DNA of 64,000 nt from Pollutimonas subterranea. GTDB lineage: Bacteria; Pseudomonadota; Gammaproteobacteria; Burkholderiales; Burkholderiaceae_B. The position numbers were made by a program, and so were the translations under genes. The notes under the pieces were generated by a model. The model saw nothing but the letters and a program-made list of their open reading frames with translations, was not told where the DNA came from and did not search any database. The stretch spans positions 248,001 to 312,000 of the forward strand of contig NZ_PDNW01000003.1 of assembly GCF_002849655.1 (NCBI RefSeq), in the 5' to 3' direction. Of this stretch, positions 8,802 through 19,315 are shown piece after piece; positions within the stretch are counted from its first letter, which is position 1, and the number at the start of each line of letters is the position of its first letter.

Positions 8802-11800
8802 ATGTCACGATTTTTCATTGACCGCCCGATTTTCGCCTGGGTACTTGCCCTGGTGATCATGCTGGCGGGCGGGTTGTCCATCCTCGGCTTGCCAGTCGCC
8901 CAGTATCCCAGTATTGCGCCGCCGCAAGTCACCATTTCGGCCACTTACCCCGGCGCGTCCGCCCAGACACTGCAAGATACGGTCACGCAAGTCATCGAGC
9001 AGCAAATGAAGGGCATCGACGGCATGGACTACATGTCGTCGACCAGCGACTCGTCAGGCAGCATGACGATCACCGTTACCTTCGCCTCGGGGACTGATCC
9101 GGATATTGCCCAGGTTCAGGTGCAGAACAAACTCTCGATAGCAACACCCATGCTGCCCGAGGAGGTACAGCGCCAGGGAGTTATCGTCACGAAATCGACC
9201 GCCAACTTCCTGATGGTGGTCGGCCTGATTTCAGAAGACGGCAGCATGACCGCCACCGATCTAGGCGACTATGCGGTGTCCAGCCTACAGGATCCCTTGA
9301 GCCGGGTTGAAGGTGTGGGCGAGCTGCAAGTCTTCGGCAGTCAATATGCCATGCGTGTGTGGCTCGACCCGAACAAGCTGTATAGCTACAATCTGGTGCC
9401 GGGCGACGTCGTCAGTGCCATACAGGCGCAGAACGCGCAGGTTTCGGCCGGGCAGCTGGGCGCAACGCCCTCGGTTCCAGGCCAGCAGATCAATGCCACC
9501 ATTACCTCTCAATCCTTGCTGCAGACTCCGGAGCAGTTTGGTGAAATACTGCTGCGCACCACACCCGATGGCGCGGCGGTACGGCTACGCGATGTGGCGC
9601 GCCTGGAAATGGGCAGCGAGACCTACAACGTTGTGGCGCGCTACAACGGAATGCCGGCCGCCGGGATCGGTTTTAAACTGGCCACCGGGGCGAATGCGCT
9701 CGACACGGCAGAAGCCATCAAGGCACAAGTCAGCGAGCTGGAGAAAAACTTTCCCCCCAGCATGAAGTCGGTGATCGCCTTCGACACGACGCCTTTCGTG
9801 GAAGTGTCGATCTCAGGCGTCGTATCTACGCTGGTCGAGGCGGTCATCCTGGTATTCCTGGTCATGTACCTGTTCTTGCAGAATTTCAGGGCAACGATCA
9901 TTCCCACGATTGCGGTTCCTGTGGTCTTGCTGGGTACCTTCGGTATTCTTGCTGCTTTCGGCTTCTCCATCAATACGTTGACCTTGTTCGGCGTGGTGCT
10001 GGCAATTGGGTTGCTAGTCGACGATGCCATCGTCGTGGTCGAGAACGTTGAACGCCTGATGACGGAAGAAGGCTTGTCGCCGAAAGAGGCGACGCGCAAG
10101 TCCATGGACCAAATCACCGGGGCTCTGGTGGGCATCGGCTTGGTGATTTCGGCCGTCCTGGTGCCAATGGCCTTCTTTGGCGGTTCCACTGGCGTGATCT
10201 ATCGTCAGTTCTCAATCACCATCGTCTCGGCCATGGGACTATCCGTGCTGGTCGCCATTGTGCTGACGCCGGCTCTCTGCGCAACCATGCTCAAGCCTGT
10301 TGCCAAGGGCGAGCACGCTACCAAAGGTCGATTCTTTACCTGGTTCAACCGCAATTTTGACCGCGGCACCCAAAAATACCATTCCTGGGTCGGGCATATG
10401 ATTGCCCGCAGCACCCGCTATCTGCTGATTTATCTGGCGTTGGTGGTTGTCGCCGTGTTGCTGTTTATCAGGATGCCAACGTCTTTCCTGCCTGACGAGG
10501 ACCAGGGCGTGCTCTTTACTCAGGTCTTGCTGCCGGCCGGTGCGACTCAGGAGCGCACGCTGGCCTCGCTGGACAAGATGGAAGCTCATTTCATAAACAA
10601 TGAGAAGGACAACGTCGAATCCGTGTTTACGGTAGCAGGGTTCAGCTTTGCCGGGGCCGGTCAGAATGCGGGCCTGGGCTTCATCAAGCTGAATGATTGG
10701 AGCATGCGCCCCGGTGAGGAAAATAGCGTTGCGGCGATTGCCGAACGCGCGTCAGCCGCCCTGTCGGAGATTAAGGACGGCATGATATTCGCATTTGCTC
10801 CACCCGCCGTGCTTGAGCTGGGCAATGCCAAGGGCTTCGATATGTATCTGCAGGATCGTGCCGGAATGGGACATGAAAAACTGACCGAAGCCCGTAATCA
10901 ATTGCTGGGCGAGGCCGCCCAGAATCCTGATTTGATCGCCGTGCGCCCCAACGGGCAGGATGACACACCGCAGTATCGCATCGAGATCGATCAAGCCAAG
11001 GCAGGCGCTTTGGGACTGAGCATGGGTGAAGTCAACAGTACGCTTTCCAGCGCATGGGGAGGTGCCTATGTGAACGATTTCATCGACAAAGGGCGCGTCA
11101 AGAAGGTTTATGTGCAGTCCGAAGCCGACTTCCGCATGGTGCCCGAGGACCTGCAGAAATGGTACGCACGCAACGCGTCGGGCCAGATGGTGCCCTTTTC
11201 GGCCTTTGCAACGGCACATTGGGAGTACGGTTCGCCTCGCCTGGAGCGATACAACGGTATCCCAGCAGTGCAAATTCAGGGCGAACCGGCACCGGGCATA
11301 AGCTCGGGCGACGCCATGGCGGCGATGGAAGAAATTGCAGCGCGATTGCCGGCTGGTTTCGGTATTGAATGGACCGGGCTTTCGTATCAGGAACGCATGT
11401 CCGGCTCCCAGGCGCCGGCCTTGTACGCCATTTCCTTGCTCGTGGTCTTTCTGTGCCTGGCTGCCTTGTATGAAAGCTGGTCCATTCCAGTCGCCGTCAT
11501 GCTGGTTGTGCCCCTGGGGGTACTCGGGGCTCTCCTGGCCGCTAACGGGCGGGGAATGTCCAACGACGTGTACTTCCAGGTCGGCCTGCTGGTAACCATA
11601 GGGCTGGCTGCGAAGAACGCCATCATGATTGTTGAGTTTGCACAGGGCCTCATAGACGAAGGCATGGGCCTGGTTGAGGCAGCGTTGGAGGCAGCAAGGT
11701 TGCGCTTGCGGCCTATTCTGATGACATCCATCGCATTCGGACTAGGGGTACTGCCCTTGGCCATCAAGACAGGTGCCGGTTCGGGCAGCCAGAATGCCAT

Positions 11801-11960
11801 CGGTACCGGAGTGCTGGGCGGAACCATTGCAGCAACCGTTCTTGGTATTTTCTTTATCCCTGTGTTCTTCGTGGTGGTGCGCCGGCTGTTCTCGTCAAAG
11901 AAGAAGGCCGATCAACCTTTGTCCGACTCCACGGCAACGCCCTCCGAACAGAAGATCTGA
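8802..11960 (+). CDS. RND multidrug efflux pump, inner-membrane subunit (AcrB/MexB type)
   Basis: The 1052-residue proton-driven pump has the HAE1 layout: the N-terminus [16 protein letters not shown], two large periplasmic loops and twelve membrane helices. The [17 protein letters not shown] block in TM4 carries the paired aspartates of the proton relay, and the [14 protein letters not shown] block in TM10 carries the matching lysine. The adaptor and outer-membrane genes flank it. Homologues such as MexB or AxyB export lipophilic drugs, but the substrate range here is not readable from sequence. Confidence 0.97.
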   Translation: MSRFFIDRPIFAWVLALVIMLAGGLSILGLPVAQYPSIAPPQVTISATYPGASAQTLQDTVTQVIEQQMKGIDGMDYMSSTSDSSGSMTITVTFASGTDPDIAQVQVQNKLSIATPMLPEEVQRQGVIVTKSTANFLMVVGLISEDGSMTATDLGDYAVSSLQDPLSRVEGVGELQVFGSQYAMRVWLDPNKLYSYNLVPGDVVSAIQAQNAQVSAGQLGATPSVPGQQINATITSQSLLQTPEQFGEILLRTTPDGAAVRLRDVARLEMGSETYNVVARYNGMPAAGIGFKLATGANALDTAEAIKAQVSELEKNFPPSMKSVIAFDTTPFVEVSISGVVSTLVEAVILVFLVMYLFLQNFRATIIPTIAVPVVLLGTFGILAAFGFSINTLTLFGVVLAIGLLVDDAIVVVENVERLMTEEGLSPKEATRKSMDQITGALVGIGLVISAVLVPMAFFGGSTGVIYRQFSITIVSAMGLSVLVAIVLTPALCATMLKPVAKGEHATKGRFFTWFNRNFDRGTQKYHSWVGHMIARSTRYLLIYLALVVVAVLLFIRMPTSFLPDEDQGVLFTQVLLPAGATQERTLASLDKMEAHFINNEKDNVESVFTVAGFSFAGAGQNAGLGFIKLNDWSMRPGEENSVAAIAERASAALSEIKDGMIFAFAPPAVLELGNAKGFDMYLQDRAGMGHEKLTEARNQLLGEAAQNPDLIAVRPNGQDDTPQYRIEIDQAKAGALGLSMGEVNSTLSSAWGGAYVNDFIDKGRVKKVYVQSEADFRMVPEDLQKWYARNASGQMVPFSAFATAHWEYGSPRLERYNGIPAVQIQGEPAPGISSGDAMAAMEEIAARLPAGFGIEWTGLSYQERMSGSQAPALYAISLLVVFLCLAALYESWSIPVAVMLVVPLGVLGALLAANGRGMSNDVYFQVGLLVTIGLAAKNAIMIVEFAQGLIDEGMGLVEAALEAARLRLRPILMTSIAFGLGVLPLAIKTGAGSGSQNAIGTGVLGGTIAATVLGIFFIPVFFVVVRRLFSSKKKADQPLSDSTATPSEQKI

Positions 11961-11961
11961 C

Positions 11962-13407
11962 ATGAAATATTTATCGTTGACATCAATCGCCGCAGCGATG
12001 CTGCTAGCTGGATGCACAAGCATGGCCCCCAGCTATCAACAGCCGAGCGCACCGGTGAGCGCAGAATGGCCCACCGGCCCCGCCTATGGTAAAGACGGCG
12101 GGGAAGCCGCGGCCGAGGTACCTTTGGCAGCCGACATCGCCTGGCAGCAGTTCATAATCGATGCCGACTTGCGCAAGATCGTTTCAATGGCGCTCGAGAA
12201 TAATCGCGATCTGCGGGTGGCGGCGCTGAATATCGATCGCGCGCGGGCGCAGTACCAAATCCGACGCGCCGACCAATTTCCTTCGATAGGAATGTCCGGC
12301 TCCGGCACAAGCCAGCGCTTGCCCGCCGATCTTGCCCCCACGGGCGAGGCAGGCATAAGCCGTCAATATAGTGCTGGCGTAGGCATGAGCGCCTACGAGC
12401 TTGACCTGTTCGGCCGCGTACGCAGCCTGAGGGATGAGGCCTTACAGCGTTACCTTGGCACGCACGAGGCGCGCAATGCCGTCCAGCTGTCGCTGGTGGC
12501 GGAGGTGGCCAATGCCTACCTTACCCTGGGCGCGGACCAGGAGCGCCTGCAGCTTGCAAGGCAAACCTTGAAAAACCAACAGGATGCCTACGCGTTGATC
12601 CGGCGCAGCCAAGAACTGGGCGTTGCCTCGATGCTGGACCTTCGACAGGCGCAAACCGTGGTCGAATCAGCCCGCGTGGATGCAGCCCGCTTTACCAGCC
12701 AGATCGCGCAAGACAAGAATGCATTGGTCCTGCTCGTGGGTGGCAATGTTCCCGACGAATTGCTGCCGACGTCACAACACGACGACAAGGTGACCCTGGC
12801 GCAGTTGAATGCAGGTATTCTTTCCCAGGTCTTGCAACGGCGCCCTGACGTCGTCGAGGCGGAACGTCTGCTGCAGGCGGCCAATGCCACTATCGGCGCG
12901 GCACGGGCGGCATTCTTTCCCAGAATCAGCCTGACTGCCTCGGCTGGAACCACCAGTAGCGCTCTGTCCGGTCTGTTCGATGGCGGCTCGGGATTCTGGA
13001 GCTTCGTGCCTCAGATCAATATACCCATATTCGAGGGCGGACGAAATCGCGCCAACCTGAGGGTGTCTGAGGTGGATCGCGACATTGCGCTTGCCCAGTA
13101 CGAAAAATCGATACAGGCCGCATTCCGGGAAGTGGCGGACGGATTGGCTCAACGTGGTACTTTAGACGAGCAGCTGAATGCGCAAACAGCCCTGGTCGAT
13201 GCGTCAGCGGATAATCATGTCCTGTCGACTGCGCGCTTTAACAGCGGCGTGGACAGTTATCTTAATGTGCTGGACGCCCAGCGTAGCCTTTATGCTGCCC
13301 AGCAAGACCTGATAAGTTTGCGTCTGACCAAGAACAGCAATCACGTTACGCTTTACAAGGCACTGGGAGGCGGCTGGAATCCACTACCGGTCGTGGCTAT
13401 TCCTTAG
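11962..13407 (+). CDS. Outer-membrane efflux channel lipoprotein (OprM/NodT family)
   Basis: The 481-residue product is a TolC-like trimeric channel. A lipoprotein signal ends in LAGC (Cys18). Two repeated outer-membrane efflux domains follow, with the signature [17 protein letters not shown]-like block (here [12 protein letters not shown]) in the first half and [16 protein letters not shown] in the second. The ATG at 11962 begins one base after the pump stop, so translation is coupled. It completes the tripartite efflux operon. Confidence 0.96.
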   Translation: MKYLSLTSIAAAMLLAGCTSMAPSYQQPSAPVSAEWPTGPAYGKDGGEAAAEVPLAADIAWQQFIIDADLRKIVSMALENNRDLRVAALNIDRARAQYQIRRADQFPSIGMSGSGTSQRLPADLAPTGEAGISRQYSAGVGMSAYELDLFGRVRSLRDEALQRYLGTHEARNAVQLSLVAEVANAYLTLGADQERLQLARQTLKNQQDAYALIRRSQELGVASMLDLRQAQTVVESARVDAARFTSQIAQDKNALVLLVGGNVPDELLPTSQHDDKVTLAQLNAGILSQVLQRRPDVVEAERLLQAANATIGAARAAFFPRISLTASAGTTSSALSGLFDGGSGFWSFVPQINIPIFEGGRNRANLRVSEVDRDIALAQYEKSIQAAFREVADGLAQRGTLDEQLNAQTALVDASADNHVLSTARFNSGVDSYLNVLDAQRSLYAAQQDLISLRLTKNSNHVTLYKALGGGWNPLPVVAIP

Positions 13408-13444
13408 TATCCTGTTCAGTCCATCGCGAGCAAGGGAATAGAAA

Positions 13445-14755
13445 ATGACGCAGGTAGAAGCACACCGGGTTGTGATTATTGGCGGCGGCGCCGGAGGCCT
13501 TGAACTGGCCGCCAAGCTGGGACAGCGGTTCGGACCCCAGCATGTCTTTCTGGTCGACAAGGCGGGCGACCACATCTGGAAGCCCTCCTTGCACGAAGTT
13601 GCCGCCGGTACGCTGGATATACACCGCGAAGGGCTGTCGTATTTCATGCTGGCCAAGGACAAGGGCTTTACCTTCATATTCGGCGAGGTGGCGCATATCG
13701 ATCGCGATGCCGGACAGATACAGCTCGAGCCGGTGCTCTCCGATCAACAGGTCGAGGTATTTCCTGCGCGCAGGCTACCTTACGACACACTGGTCCTGGC
13801 GGTGGGCAGCAAGTCGAACTTTTTCGGAACGCCCGGCGCCGCCGAGTTCGCAATAGCCCTTGATTCCACGGAAGAAGCGGAACGGTTCCGGCTCCGCCTT
13901 CTGCACGAGCTCGTGACTGCAAATCAGAAAAAGTCGGATCACGACAGCTACGCCTTGAATATAGGGATAGTCGGCGGAGGCGCGACAGGCGTGGAGCTGG
14001 CGGCCGAGCTGCGCGAAGCCTGCGCCGATGCCGTCTTCTATGGGCTCAATAGCCTCGATCCCCAAAAAGACATACAGATAACCCTGCTCGAAGGGGCCGA
14101 TCGGATTCTTTCCGCACTATCGCCAAAGATGTCCTCGGCGGCCCAGCAGCTATTGGTCGATCGTGGTATTTCCGTAAGAACCTCGGTGCGCGTGGCCAGG
14201 ATCGAGGCGGACGCCTTGTACGATACCAACGGCGTGCGATATCCGGTCGATCTATGCGTATGGGCCGCAGGCATTGAGGCGCCTGCCTTTCTGAAGCGCT
14301 TGGGTCTGGAAACCAACCGCATCAACCAGCTTGTGGTGGACGGCGGCTTGCGTAGCAACGATCCCGCAATCTTTGCCATGGGTGACTGTGCCCAGGTGCC
14401 CTGGGACGGCCCCGGAAAGTTCCTGCCGGCCAAGGCACAGGTAGCCCACCAGCAAGCGGTCTTTTTGCTGCCCATCATGGCTGAACGCATACAAGGCAAA
14501 GAAGTCCAGACGCGCCAATTCCATTTCCGGGATTATGGGTCGCTGGTTTCCGTCGGCCATAGCCGTGGCGTCGGCAGCCTCATGGGAGTCCTCACGGGGA
14601 AGAACTGGTTCGTGCAAGGACTATTGGCAAGGCTTATGTACATGAGCCTGCACTTGATGCATCACCTGGCCATCCTGGGCTTCGTGCGCACGGCGTCGCT
14701 GGCGCTGGGACGGCTGCTGATGAAACGGGGAAGTCCGCGGGTCAAGCTGCATTAA
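13445..14755 (+). CDS. Type II NADH dehydrogenase-like FAD oxidoreductase
   Basis: The 436-residue flavoprotein probably passes electrons from NADH to quinone without pumping protons. The FAD-binding IIGGGAGGLELAAKLG is at the N-terminus, the second nucleotide fold carries GIVGGGATGVELAAELREA, and the FAD tail block FAMGDCAQVP is present. The C-terminal 70 residues contain an amphipathic, membrane-associating segment (LLARLMYMSLHLMHHLAILG) as in Ndh. It is 37 bp after the efflux operon; a separate promoter is likely but not identified. Confidence 0.88.
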   Translation: MTQVEAHRVVIIGGGAGGLELAAKLGQRFGPQHVFLVDKAGDHIWKPSLHEVAAGTLDIHREGLSYFMLAKDKGFTFIFGEVAHIDRDAGQIQLEPVLSDQQVEVFPARRLPYDTLVLAVGSKSNFFGTPGAAEFAIALDSTEEAERFRLRLLHELVTANQKKSDHDSYALNIGIVGGGATGVELAAELREACADAVFYGLNSLDPQKDIQITLLEGADRILSALSPKMSSAAQQLLVDRGISVRTSVRVARIEADALYDTNGVRYPVDLCVWAAGIEAPAFLKRLGLETNRINQLVVDGGLRSNDPAIFAMGDCAQVPWDGPGKFLPAKAQVAHQQAVFLLPIMAERIQGKEVQTRQFHFRDYGSLVSVGHSRGVGSLMGVLTGKNWFVQGLLARLMYMSLHLMHHLAILGFVRTASLALGRLLMKRGSPRVKLH

Positions 14756-14770
14756 AGCCAGGAGAAGACA

Positions 14771-15529
14771 ATGACGTTTTACGCGCAGATGCCATCGCGG
14801 CTGGGCACTATGCTGCTGTGCTCCAATGGCAGCCACCTGAGCGGCGCGTATTTCATCGGCCAGAGCGATTGTCCTTCGCCGAACGGCACAGCCTTGTCCT
14901 TGCCTAAAAACGAAGGCCCCTCCACCGGATTGATGGCCGGGCTGCCTATCAGGAAATTCAAGGCGCGCCGGGCTCCGCAGGGCGAACTGTTCACCGCTGC
15001 CGTGCCATCCCCCGATGAAGTCAATACTCCTGGTTCCGGTTCCGGTCCCAGTCCCGGAACCGGGCCTGGCGTCCAGGCCTGCGACGCCCCGGACGAAAAC
15101 CCGCGGAATTCCGCTCTCGTCATGCAAGCGGACACCCCTGATCGCGTCAAGGAACTATTTCAACAGACACAGGAAGAACTCGATGCTTACTTCAGATCGG
15201 AACGTAGGTCGTTCACCGTTCCACTGCATGTCGAAGGTACGGAGTTCCAGAAGAAAATATGGCGTGCCTTGCTGGATATTCCTTACGGTGAATCAGCGTC
15301 GTACGGCGACGTCGCGCGTGCGGCAGGGCTCACGCCGCAACATGGCCGCCCGACAGGCATGGCAGTGGGGCGCAATCCCATATCCATCATTATTCCGTGC
15401 CATCGCGTACTGGGCGGTGGCGGTGTCCTTACGGGCTATACCGGCGGGCTCGATCGCAAGCTGATGCTGCTGCAACTGGAAGGGTTCACAATGGGCAAAG
15501 GGGGACTAAACCAGCCCCCCAGACCCTAA
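14771..15529 (+). CDS. ogt: Methylated-DNA-protein-cysteine methyltransferase with a long linker insertion
   Basis: The protein removes O6-methylguanine lesions by suicidal transfer to its cysteine. The catalytic block [12 protein letters not shown] has the acceptor at Cys210, followed by [11 protein letters not shown]. At 252 residues it is much longer than the usual 160-180. The excess is a Pro/Gly/Ser-rich stretch between the N-terminal domain and the catalytic domain (about residues 35-120, including [13 protein letters not shown] at 88-100). The DNA there contains a 10-bp inverted repeat. AGGAG precedes the ATG. Its 3' end overlaps smpB by 4 bp, tail to tail. Confidence 0.92.
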   Translation: MTFYAQMPSRLGTMLLCSNGSHLSGAYFIGQSDCPSPNGTALSLPKNEGPSTGLMAGLPIRKFKARRAPQGELFTAAVPSPDEVNTPGSGSGPSPGTGPGVQACDAPDENPRNSALVMQADTPDRVKELFQQTQEELDAYFRSERRSFTVPLHVEGTEFQKKIWRALLDIPYGESASYGDVARAAGLTPQHGRPTGMAVGRNPISIIIPCHRVLGGGGVLTGYTGGLDRKLMLLQLEGFTMGKGGLNQPPRP

Positions 15530-15978
15530 TTGCGCGTGTCGTGCTTCATGATGCGCTGTTTTTCGCGCTCCCAATCTTTGTCGCGCGCGACATCGCGTTT
15601 ATCGTGCAACTTTTTGCCGCGCCCCAAACCGAAATCCAGCTTGATCCGGCCATTTTTGTAGTGCAGGTTCAGCGGTATCAGCGTAAAGCCGCGCTGTTCC
15701 ACCTTGCCGATCAGCTTGCTGATTTCTTCGGCATGCAACAATAGCTTGCGCGTGCGCGTCGAGTTGGGGTGGATATGGTTGGATGCCGTGGGCAATGGGC
15801 TTATATGCATTCCGATGATCCATAATGCGCCATCACGCACAATGACATAGCTTTCCTTGAGCTGTACGTGGCCCGCACGTATGGCTTTCACCTCCCAGCC
15901 TTCCAGCACGAGACCCGCCTCGTAGCGGTCTTCAATAAAGTAATCGTGCGTTGCTTTGCGGTTGTCGACAATGCTCAT
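15526..15978 (-). CDS. smpB: SsrA-binding protein SmpB
   Basis: The 150-residue product binds tmRNA and brings it to stalled ribosomes in trans-translation. The N-terminal [20 protein letters not shown] block, [10 protein letters not shown] and the basic C-terminal tail ([21 protein letters not shown], residues about 126-147, split here) are family hallmarks; the tail enters the empty mRNA channel. It is divergent from ratA with a 57-bp gap, a common betaproteobacterial arrangement, and converges on ogt. Confidence 0.97.
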   Translation of the reverse strand: MSIVDNRKATHDYFIEDRYEAGLVLEGWEVKAIRAGHVQLKESYVIVRDGALWIIGMHISPLPTASNHIHPNSTRTRKLLLHAEEISKLIGKVEQRGFTLIPLNLHYKNGRIKLDFGLGRGKKLHDKRDVARDKDWEREKQRIMKHDTRN

Positions 15979-16035
15979 GAATCAATTTGGTTGTAGGCTG
16001 TAAAATCAATACATTCTATCCATTAACTACTTTCA

Positions 16036-16470
16036 ATGCATACAGTCCAGCGTTCCGTCCTCGTTCCCTATAGCCGTTCGCAAATGTTCGACCTCGTTGC
16101 CGATGTCGCGAGGTACCCGGAATTCATGCCCTGGTGTGGCGGCACCGTGGTGCACAAGGACACTGAGAAGGAAATGGAGGCCTCCATCACCATCAGTATC
16201 GCGGGCATCAAGCAGACATTTACGACGCGCAACGAGCATGACTATCCGCGGCTTATTACCTTTCACCTGGTCAACGGTCCATTCTCGACATTGACCGGTA
16301 ACTGGGAATTCCACGAACTGGATGAGAAGGCCTGCAAAGTCGTCTATGTCATGGAATACGCGTTTTCCAGCCGCACGCTCGAAGCGGTGGTCGGGCCTAT
16401 CTTCAACCGGATCGCCAGCAGCTTCATCGACTCGTTCACCCAACGCGCCCAGGCAATTTATGGTGAATGA
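16036..16470 (+). CDS. ratA: RatA/COQ10-family ubiquinone-binding protein
   Basis: The 144-residue START-like protein belongs to the polyketide cyclase/Coq10 family. The N-terminus (RSVLVPYSRSQMFDLVADV, then YPEFMPWC) and the C-terminal FNRIASSFIDSFTQRA helix are characteristic. E. coli RatA was reported to block ribosome subunit joining, but most family members are thought to help ubiquinone delivery, so the toxin name should be treated with caution. It overlaps ratB by 4 bp. Confidence 0.93.
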   Translation: MHTVQRSVLVPYSRSQMFDLVADVARYPEFMPWCGGTVVHKDTEKEMEASITISIAGIKQTFTTRNEHDYPRLITFHLVNGPFSTLTGNWEFHELDEKACKVVYVMEYAFSSRTLEAVVGPIFNRIASSFIDSFTQRAQAIYGE

Positions 16471-16832
16471 TGCCCGACGTGAATAAGCTCTCGGTACAGG
16501 TGGTCTACGCCCAAGCGCATTCCGTGTGGCAGGTCGTCGTCCAGGTGCCCGCCGGCACCACGGCGGCCCAAGCCCTTGAGGCCAGCCGTTTCGCGAGCAG
16601 TTTTCCGAACTATCCGGGCGATACCATCATGATGGGCCTATACGGTCAACGGTGTGTCCCGGACCATATCCTGTCGGACGGAGACCGCCTCGAGATCTAT
16701 CGGCCGCTTACCTTTGATCCCATGGAATCACGGCAACGACGGGCATTGCATCGCCAGGCATTCATGACCAAATCAAGGCACCGGCCCAAGCGGCGCAAGG
16801 CCAGGATTGCTGCAGGGGTCATGGATCCCTGA
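16467..16832 (+). CDS. ratB: RnfH/RatB-family ubiquitin-like protein
   Basis: The 121-residue product has the beta-grasp RnfH fold: VQVVYAQAHSVWQVVVQVPAGTTAAQAL, then the end block LSDGDRLEIYRPLTFDPMESRQRRA. The role of the family is not settled; it is nearly always the partner of ratA, as here with an ATGA overlap. The C-terminal 30 residues are strongly basic (MTKSRHRPKRRKAR), which is common in the family. No other gene follows in the same direction for 119 bp. Confidence 0.9.
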   Translation: MMPDVNKLSVQVVYAQAHSVWQVVVQVPAGTTAAQALEASRFASSFPNYPGDTIMMGLYGQRCVPDHILSDGDRLEIYRPLTFDPMESRQRRALHRQAFMTKSRHRPKRRKARIAAGVMDP

Positions 16833-16880
16833 AAGCGGCAAATTGTCGTGTGCATGACATAAGAACAACCAATAAAGCGC

Positions 16881-16896
16881 TATGGTAGGCACCATA
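16881..16896. promoter_or_regulatory. Dyad upstream of the valine catabolism operon
   Basis: TATGGT-AGGC-ACCATA is a 6-bp-arm perfect dyad lying 55 bp before the acyl-CoA dehydrogenase start. Its position fits an operator near a promoter. No regulator gene is adjacent, so the binding protein is unknown. Confidence 0.35.
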
Positions 16897-16951
16897 AAAA
16901 ACAAGCCGGCACGCAAGATAAAAATAGCGGGCCATTCAGGAGACATGCAAA

Positions 16952-18106
16952 ATGGAATTTCGACTCAGCGACGACCAACAGGCCTTTGCCCAGGCGGCAA
17001 GGGATTTCGCCATCGGTGAACTCGAGCCGCACGCGGCACAGTGGGATGCCGAAGGCATCTTTCCTCGCGAAACATTCGAACGAGCAGGCGCAATGGGTTT
17101 CTGCGGTATCTATGCGCCCGAGTCGATAGGTGGACTGGGACTACCTCGTTTGGATGCCTCGCTGGTATTCGAGGAAATGGCCGCCTACGACCCGTCCACC
17201 ACGGCCTTCCTGACCATCCATAATATGGCGACATGGATGATAGGGTCCTGGGCGACGGACGCGGTACGTGAGGCGTGGGGGCCAGCGCTGGCGGCCGGCG
17301 AGAAGCTCGGTTCCTATTGCCTGACCGAACCCGGGGCCGGATCCGACGCCGCCTCACTGTCAACCAGGGCCGAAAAACGCGGCAACCGGTACGTCCTTAA
17401 CGGCGCCAAGGCATTTATTTCCGGCGCCGGCGATACCGAAGTGCTGGTCGTCATGGCCCGTACCGGCGCAGCCGGTGCCAAAGGCATTTCGGCTTTCGTC
17501 GTGCCGGCCGACACCCCGGGTGTCACCTACGGCCGCAAAGAAGACAAGATGGGCTGGAACAGCCAGTCGACGCGTCCCGTCGTCTTTGACAATGCCGAGA
17601 TCCCGGCCGAGAATCTGCTGGGCCAGGAAGGCGAGGGCTTCAAGTTCGCCATGAAAGGCCTGGACGGCGGCCGTATCAACATTGCCGCGTGCTCGGTGGG
17701 CGCCGCGCAAGGGGCTTACGAAGCCGCACGGCGCTATATGGGTGAACGAAAGCAGTTTGGCCAGCAGCTGGCCGGCTTCCAGGCCTTGCAATTCAAGCTT
17801 GCCGATATGCTCACCAGCATTGTTGCTTCGCGGCAGATGGTGCGCCTGGCCGCCGCCAAGCTGGATGAAGGCGACGCGCAGGCGTCCACCTATTGTGCAA
17901 TGGCAAAAAGGCTGGCCACCGACCTCTGCTTCCAGGTCTGCCTGGACGCGCAGCAAATACACGGTGGTTACGGCTACCTCAAGGATTATCCCCTGGAGCG
18001 CCTGGTACGCGATACCCGCGTCCACCAGATCCTCGAAGGAACCAACGAAATCATGCGCGTGATCATCGCGCGCCAGCTACTCGAAAAAGGAGCCGAGATC
18101 CGATGA
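16952..18106 (+). CDS. Acyl-CoA dehydrogenase, probably isobutyryl-CoA dehydrogenase
   Basis: The 384-residue flavoenzyme has the acyl-CoA dehydrogenase layout: an N-terminal helical domain, the YCLTEPGAGSDAASL FAD-contact block, and the C-terminal QIHGGYGYLKDYPLERLVRD block followed by LEGTNEIMRVI, whose glutamate region is the catalytic base in the short-chain group. Its neighbours are a 3-hydroxyisobutyryl-CoA hydrolase and 3-hydroxyisobutyrate dehydrogenase, so oxidation of isobutyryl-CoA to methacrylyl-CoA in valine breakdown is the best assignment. AGGAG lies 9 bases before the ATG, and it overlaps the next gene by 4 bp. Confidence 0.9.
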   Translation: MEFRLSDDQQAFAQAARDFAIGELEPHAAQWDAEGIFPRETFERAGAMGFCGIYAPESIGGLGLPRLDASLVFEEMAAYDPSTTAFLTIHNMATWMIGSWATDAVREAWGPALAAGEKLGSYCLTEPGAGSDAASLSTRAEKRGNRYVLNGAKAFISGAGDTEVLVVMARTGAAGAKGISAFVVPADTPGVTYGRKEDKMGWNSQSTRPVVFDNAEIPAENLLGQEGEGFKFAMKGLDGGRINIAACSVGAAQGAYEAARRYMGERKQFGQQLAGFQALQFKLADMLTSIVASRQMVRLAAAKLDEGDAQASTYCAMAKRLATDLCFQVCLDAQQIHGGYGYLKDYPLERLVRDTRVHQILEGTNEIMRVIIARQLLEKGAEIR

Positions 18107-19269
18107 CTTCCCCCGTGTTGTTCCAGGTGCTGGACACCGCCGACGCCATGAAGGTGGGTGTCGCCACACTCAATACTCCACAAACATTGAATGGCCTGTC
18201 GCTGGAAATGTGCGAGCTGCTCGAAACGCAGCTTGGCGACTGGCAAGCCGACGATTCGATCGCAATGGTTATCCTTAAGGGTGCCGGAGAACGGGCATTC
18301 TGTGCGGGTGGAGACTTGCATGGGCTGTACAAATCCATGCAGGAGAACGCCGGTGGGCAGGCCTGGGACAACGTCCACGCGCGAACCTTCTTCGATACCG
18401 AGTACCGGCTCGATTACCTGATCCATACCTATCCCAAACCCATGCTTTGCTGGGGTAGCGGCATAGTCATGGGCGGCGGTGTGGGCCTGATGATGGGTGC
18501 CAGCCACCGGGTCGTCACAGAAACCACCCGGTTTGCCATGCCCGAAATAACCATCGGTCTCTTTCCCGATGTGGGCGGTTCATGGATGCTTGCGCGCCTT
18601 CCTGGCGGCACCGGCTTGTTCCTGGCACTGACAGGCGCGCAATTGGGCCACAGCGACTGCCGCTACCTGGGCCTGGCCGACTACACCCTGGACTCCGGCC
18701 AATGGGAAGATGTCGTCCAGCAAATACAGGCCGAAAGCTGGTCGAAAGACCGTAGCGAGAACGACATCCACCTTGGGCGGTTGCTGCGCGACTTGCGGGC
18801 CGAGCCCGAAACCCTAGAGCCTGGCCCACTGGAAAAGCATTATGGGCTTATCAGGCAGGCATGCGACGGCAAGGACTTCGACGCTATCTGCTCGAGCATT
18901 TCGTCCTGGATAGACAACGATGATCCCTGGCTGAAGCGCGCCGCAACAACGTTTATGTCGGGGTCGCCGGGTTCTGCCCGGCTGTGTTTTGCACTGCTGG
19001 ACCGGGTGCGCCTGCATTCCCTGGCCGATGTATTCCGTGAAGAGTACATCGTGTCGCTGCACTGCGGCGTCCAGGGAGATTTCCAGGAAGGCATACGCGC
19101 TCTGCTCATCGACAAGGACAAGCAGCCCAAGTGGAATCCGGCCACACTGGCACAAGCCACCGACAGCTGGGTCCAGCGCTTTTTCCAGACGCCCTGGCCG
19201 GATTCCGTCGACCATCCGCTGGCCGACCTGGGCGCACAACCGACACGCCGGCAAAATCCGGTCCGCTAG
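18103..19269 (+). CDS. 3-Hydroxyisobutyryl-CoA hydrolase (enoyl-CoA hydratase family)
   Basis: The 388-residue crotonase-fold enzyme probably releases 3-hydroxyisobutyrate from its CoA ester. AFCAGGDLHGLY and the GIVMGGGVGLMMGASHRV oxyanion-hole block are followed by FAMPEITIGLFPDVGGSWMLARLPG. The FPDVGG stretch and the length near 390 separate HIBCH-type hydrolases from ordinary hydratases (about 260). The start at 18103 shares ATGA with the upstream stop. Together with the flanking genes it forms consecutive steps of valine catabolism; the hydratase for methacrylyl-CoA is not in the window. Confidence 0.9.
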   Translation: MTSPVLFQVLDTADAMKVGVATLNTPQTLNGLSLEMCELLETQLGDWQADDSIAMVILKGAGERAFCAGGDLHGLYKSMQENAGGQAWDNVHARTFFDTEYRLDYLIHTYPKPMLCWGSGIVMGGGVGLMMGASHRVVTETTRFAMPEITIGLFPDVGGSWMLARLPGGTGLFLALTGAQLGHSDCRYLGLADYTLDSGQWEDVVQQIQAESWSKDRSENDIHLGRLLRDLRAEPETLEPGPLEKHYGLIRQACDGKDFDAICSSISSWIDNDDPWLKRAATTFMSGSPGSARLCFALLDRVRLHSLADVFREEYIVSLHCGVQGDFQEGIRALLIDKDKQPKWNPATLAQATDSWVQRFFQTPWPDSVDHPLADLGAQPTRRQNPVR

Positions 19270-19315
19270 CTGGCAGCCAGCCTGCCATCAATCAACAAGA
19301 ACTAGGAGACAAACA

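Noticed and set aside
16036-16832. True RatA/RatB toxin-antitoxin pair
   Set aside because: RatB homologues are not established antitoxins, and the COQ10-like role fits RatA better; the names are kept as labels only.
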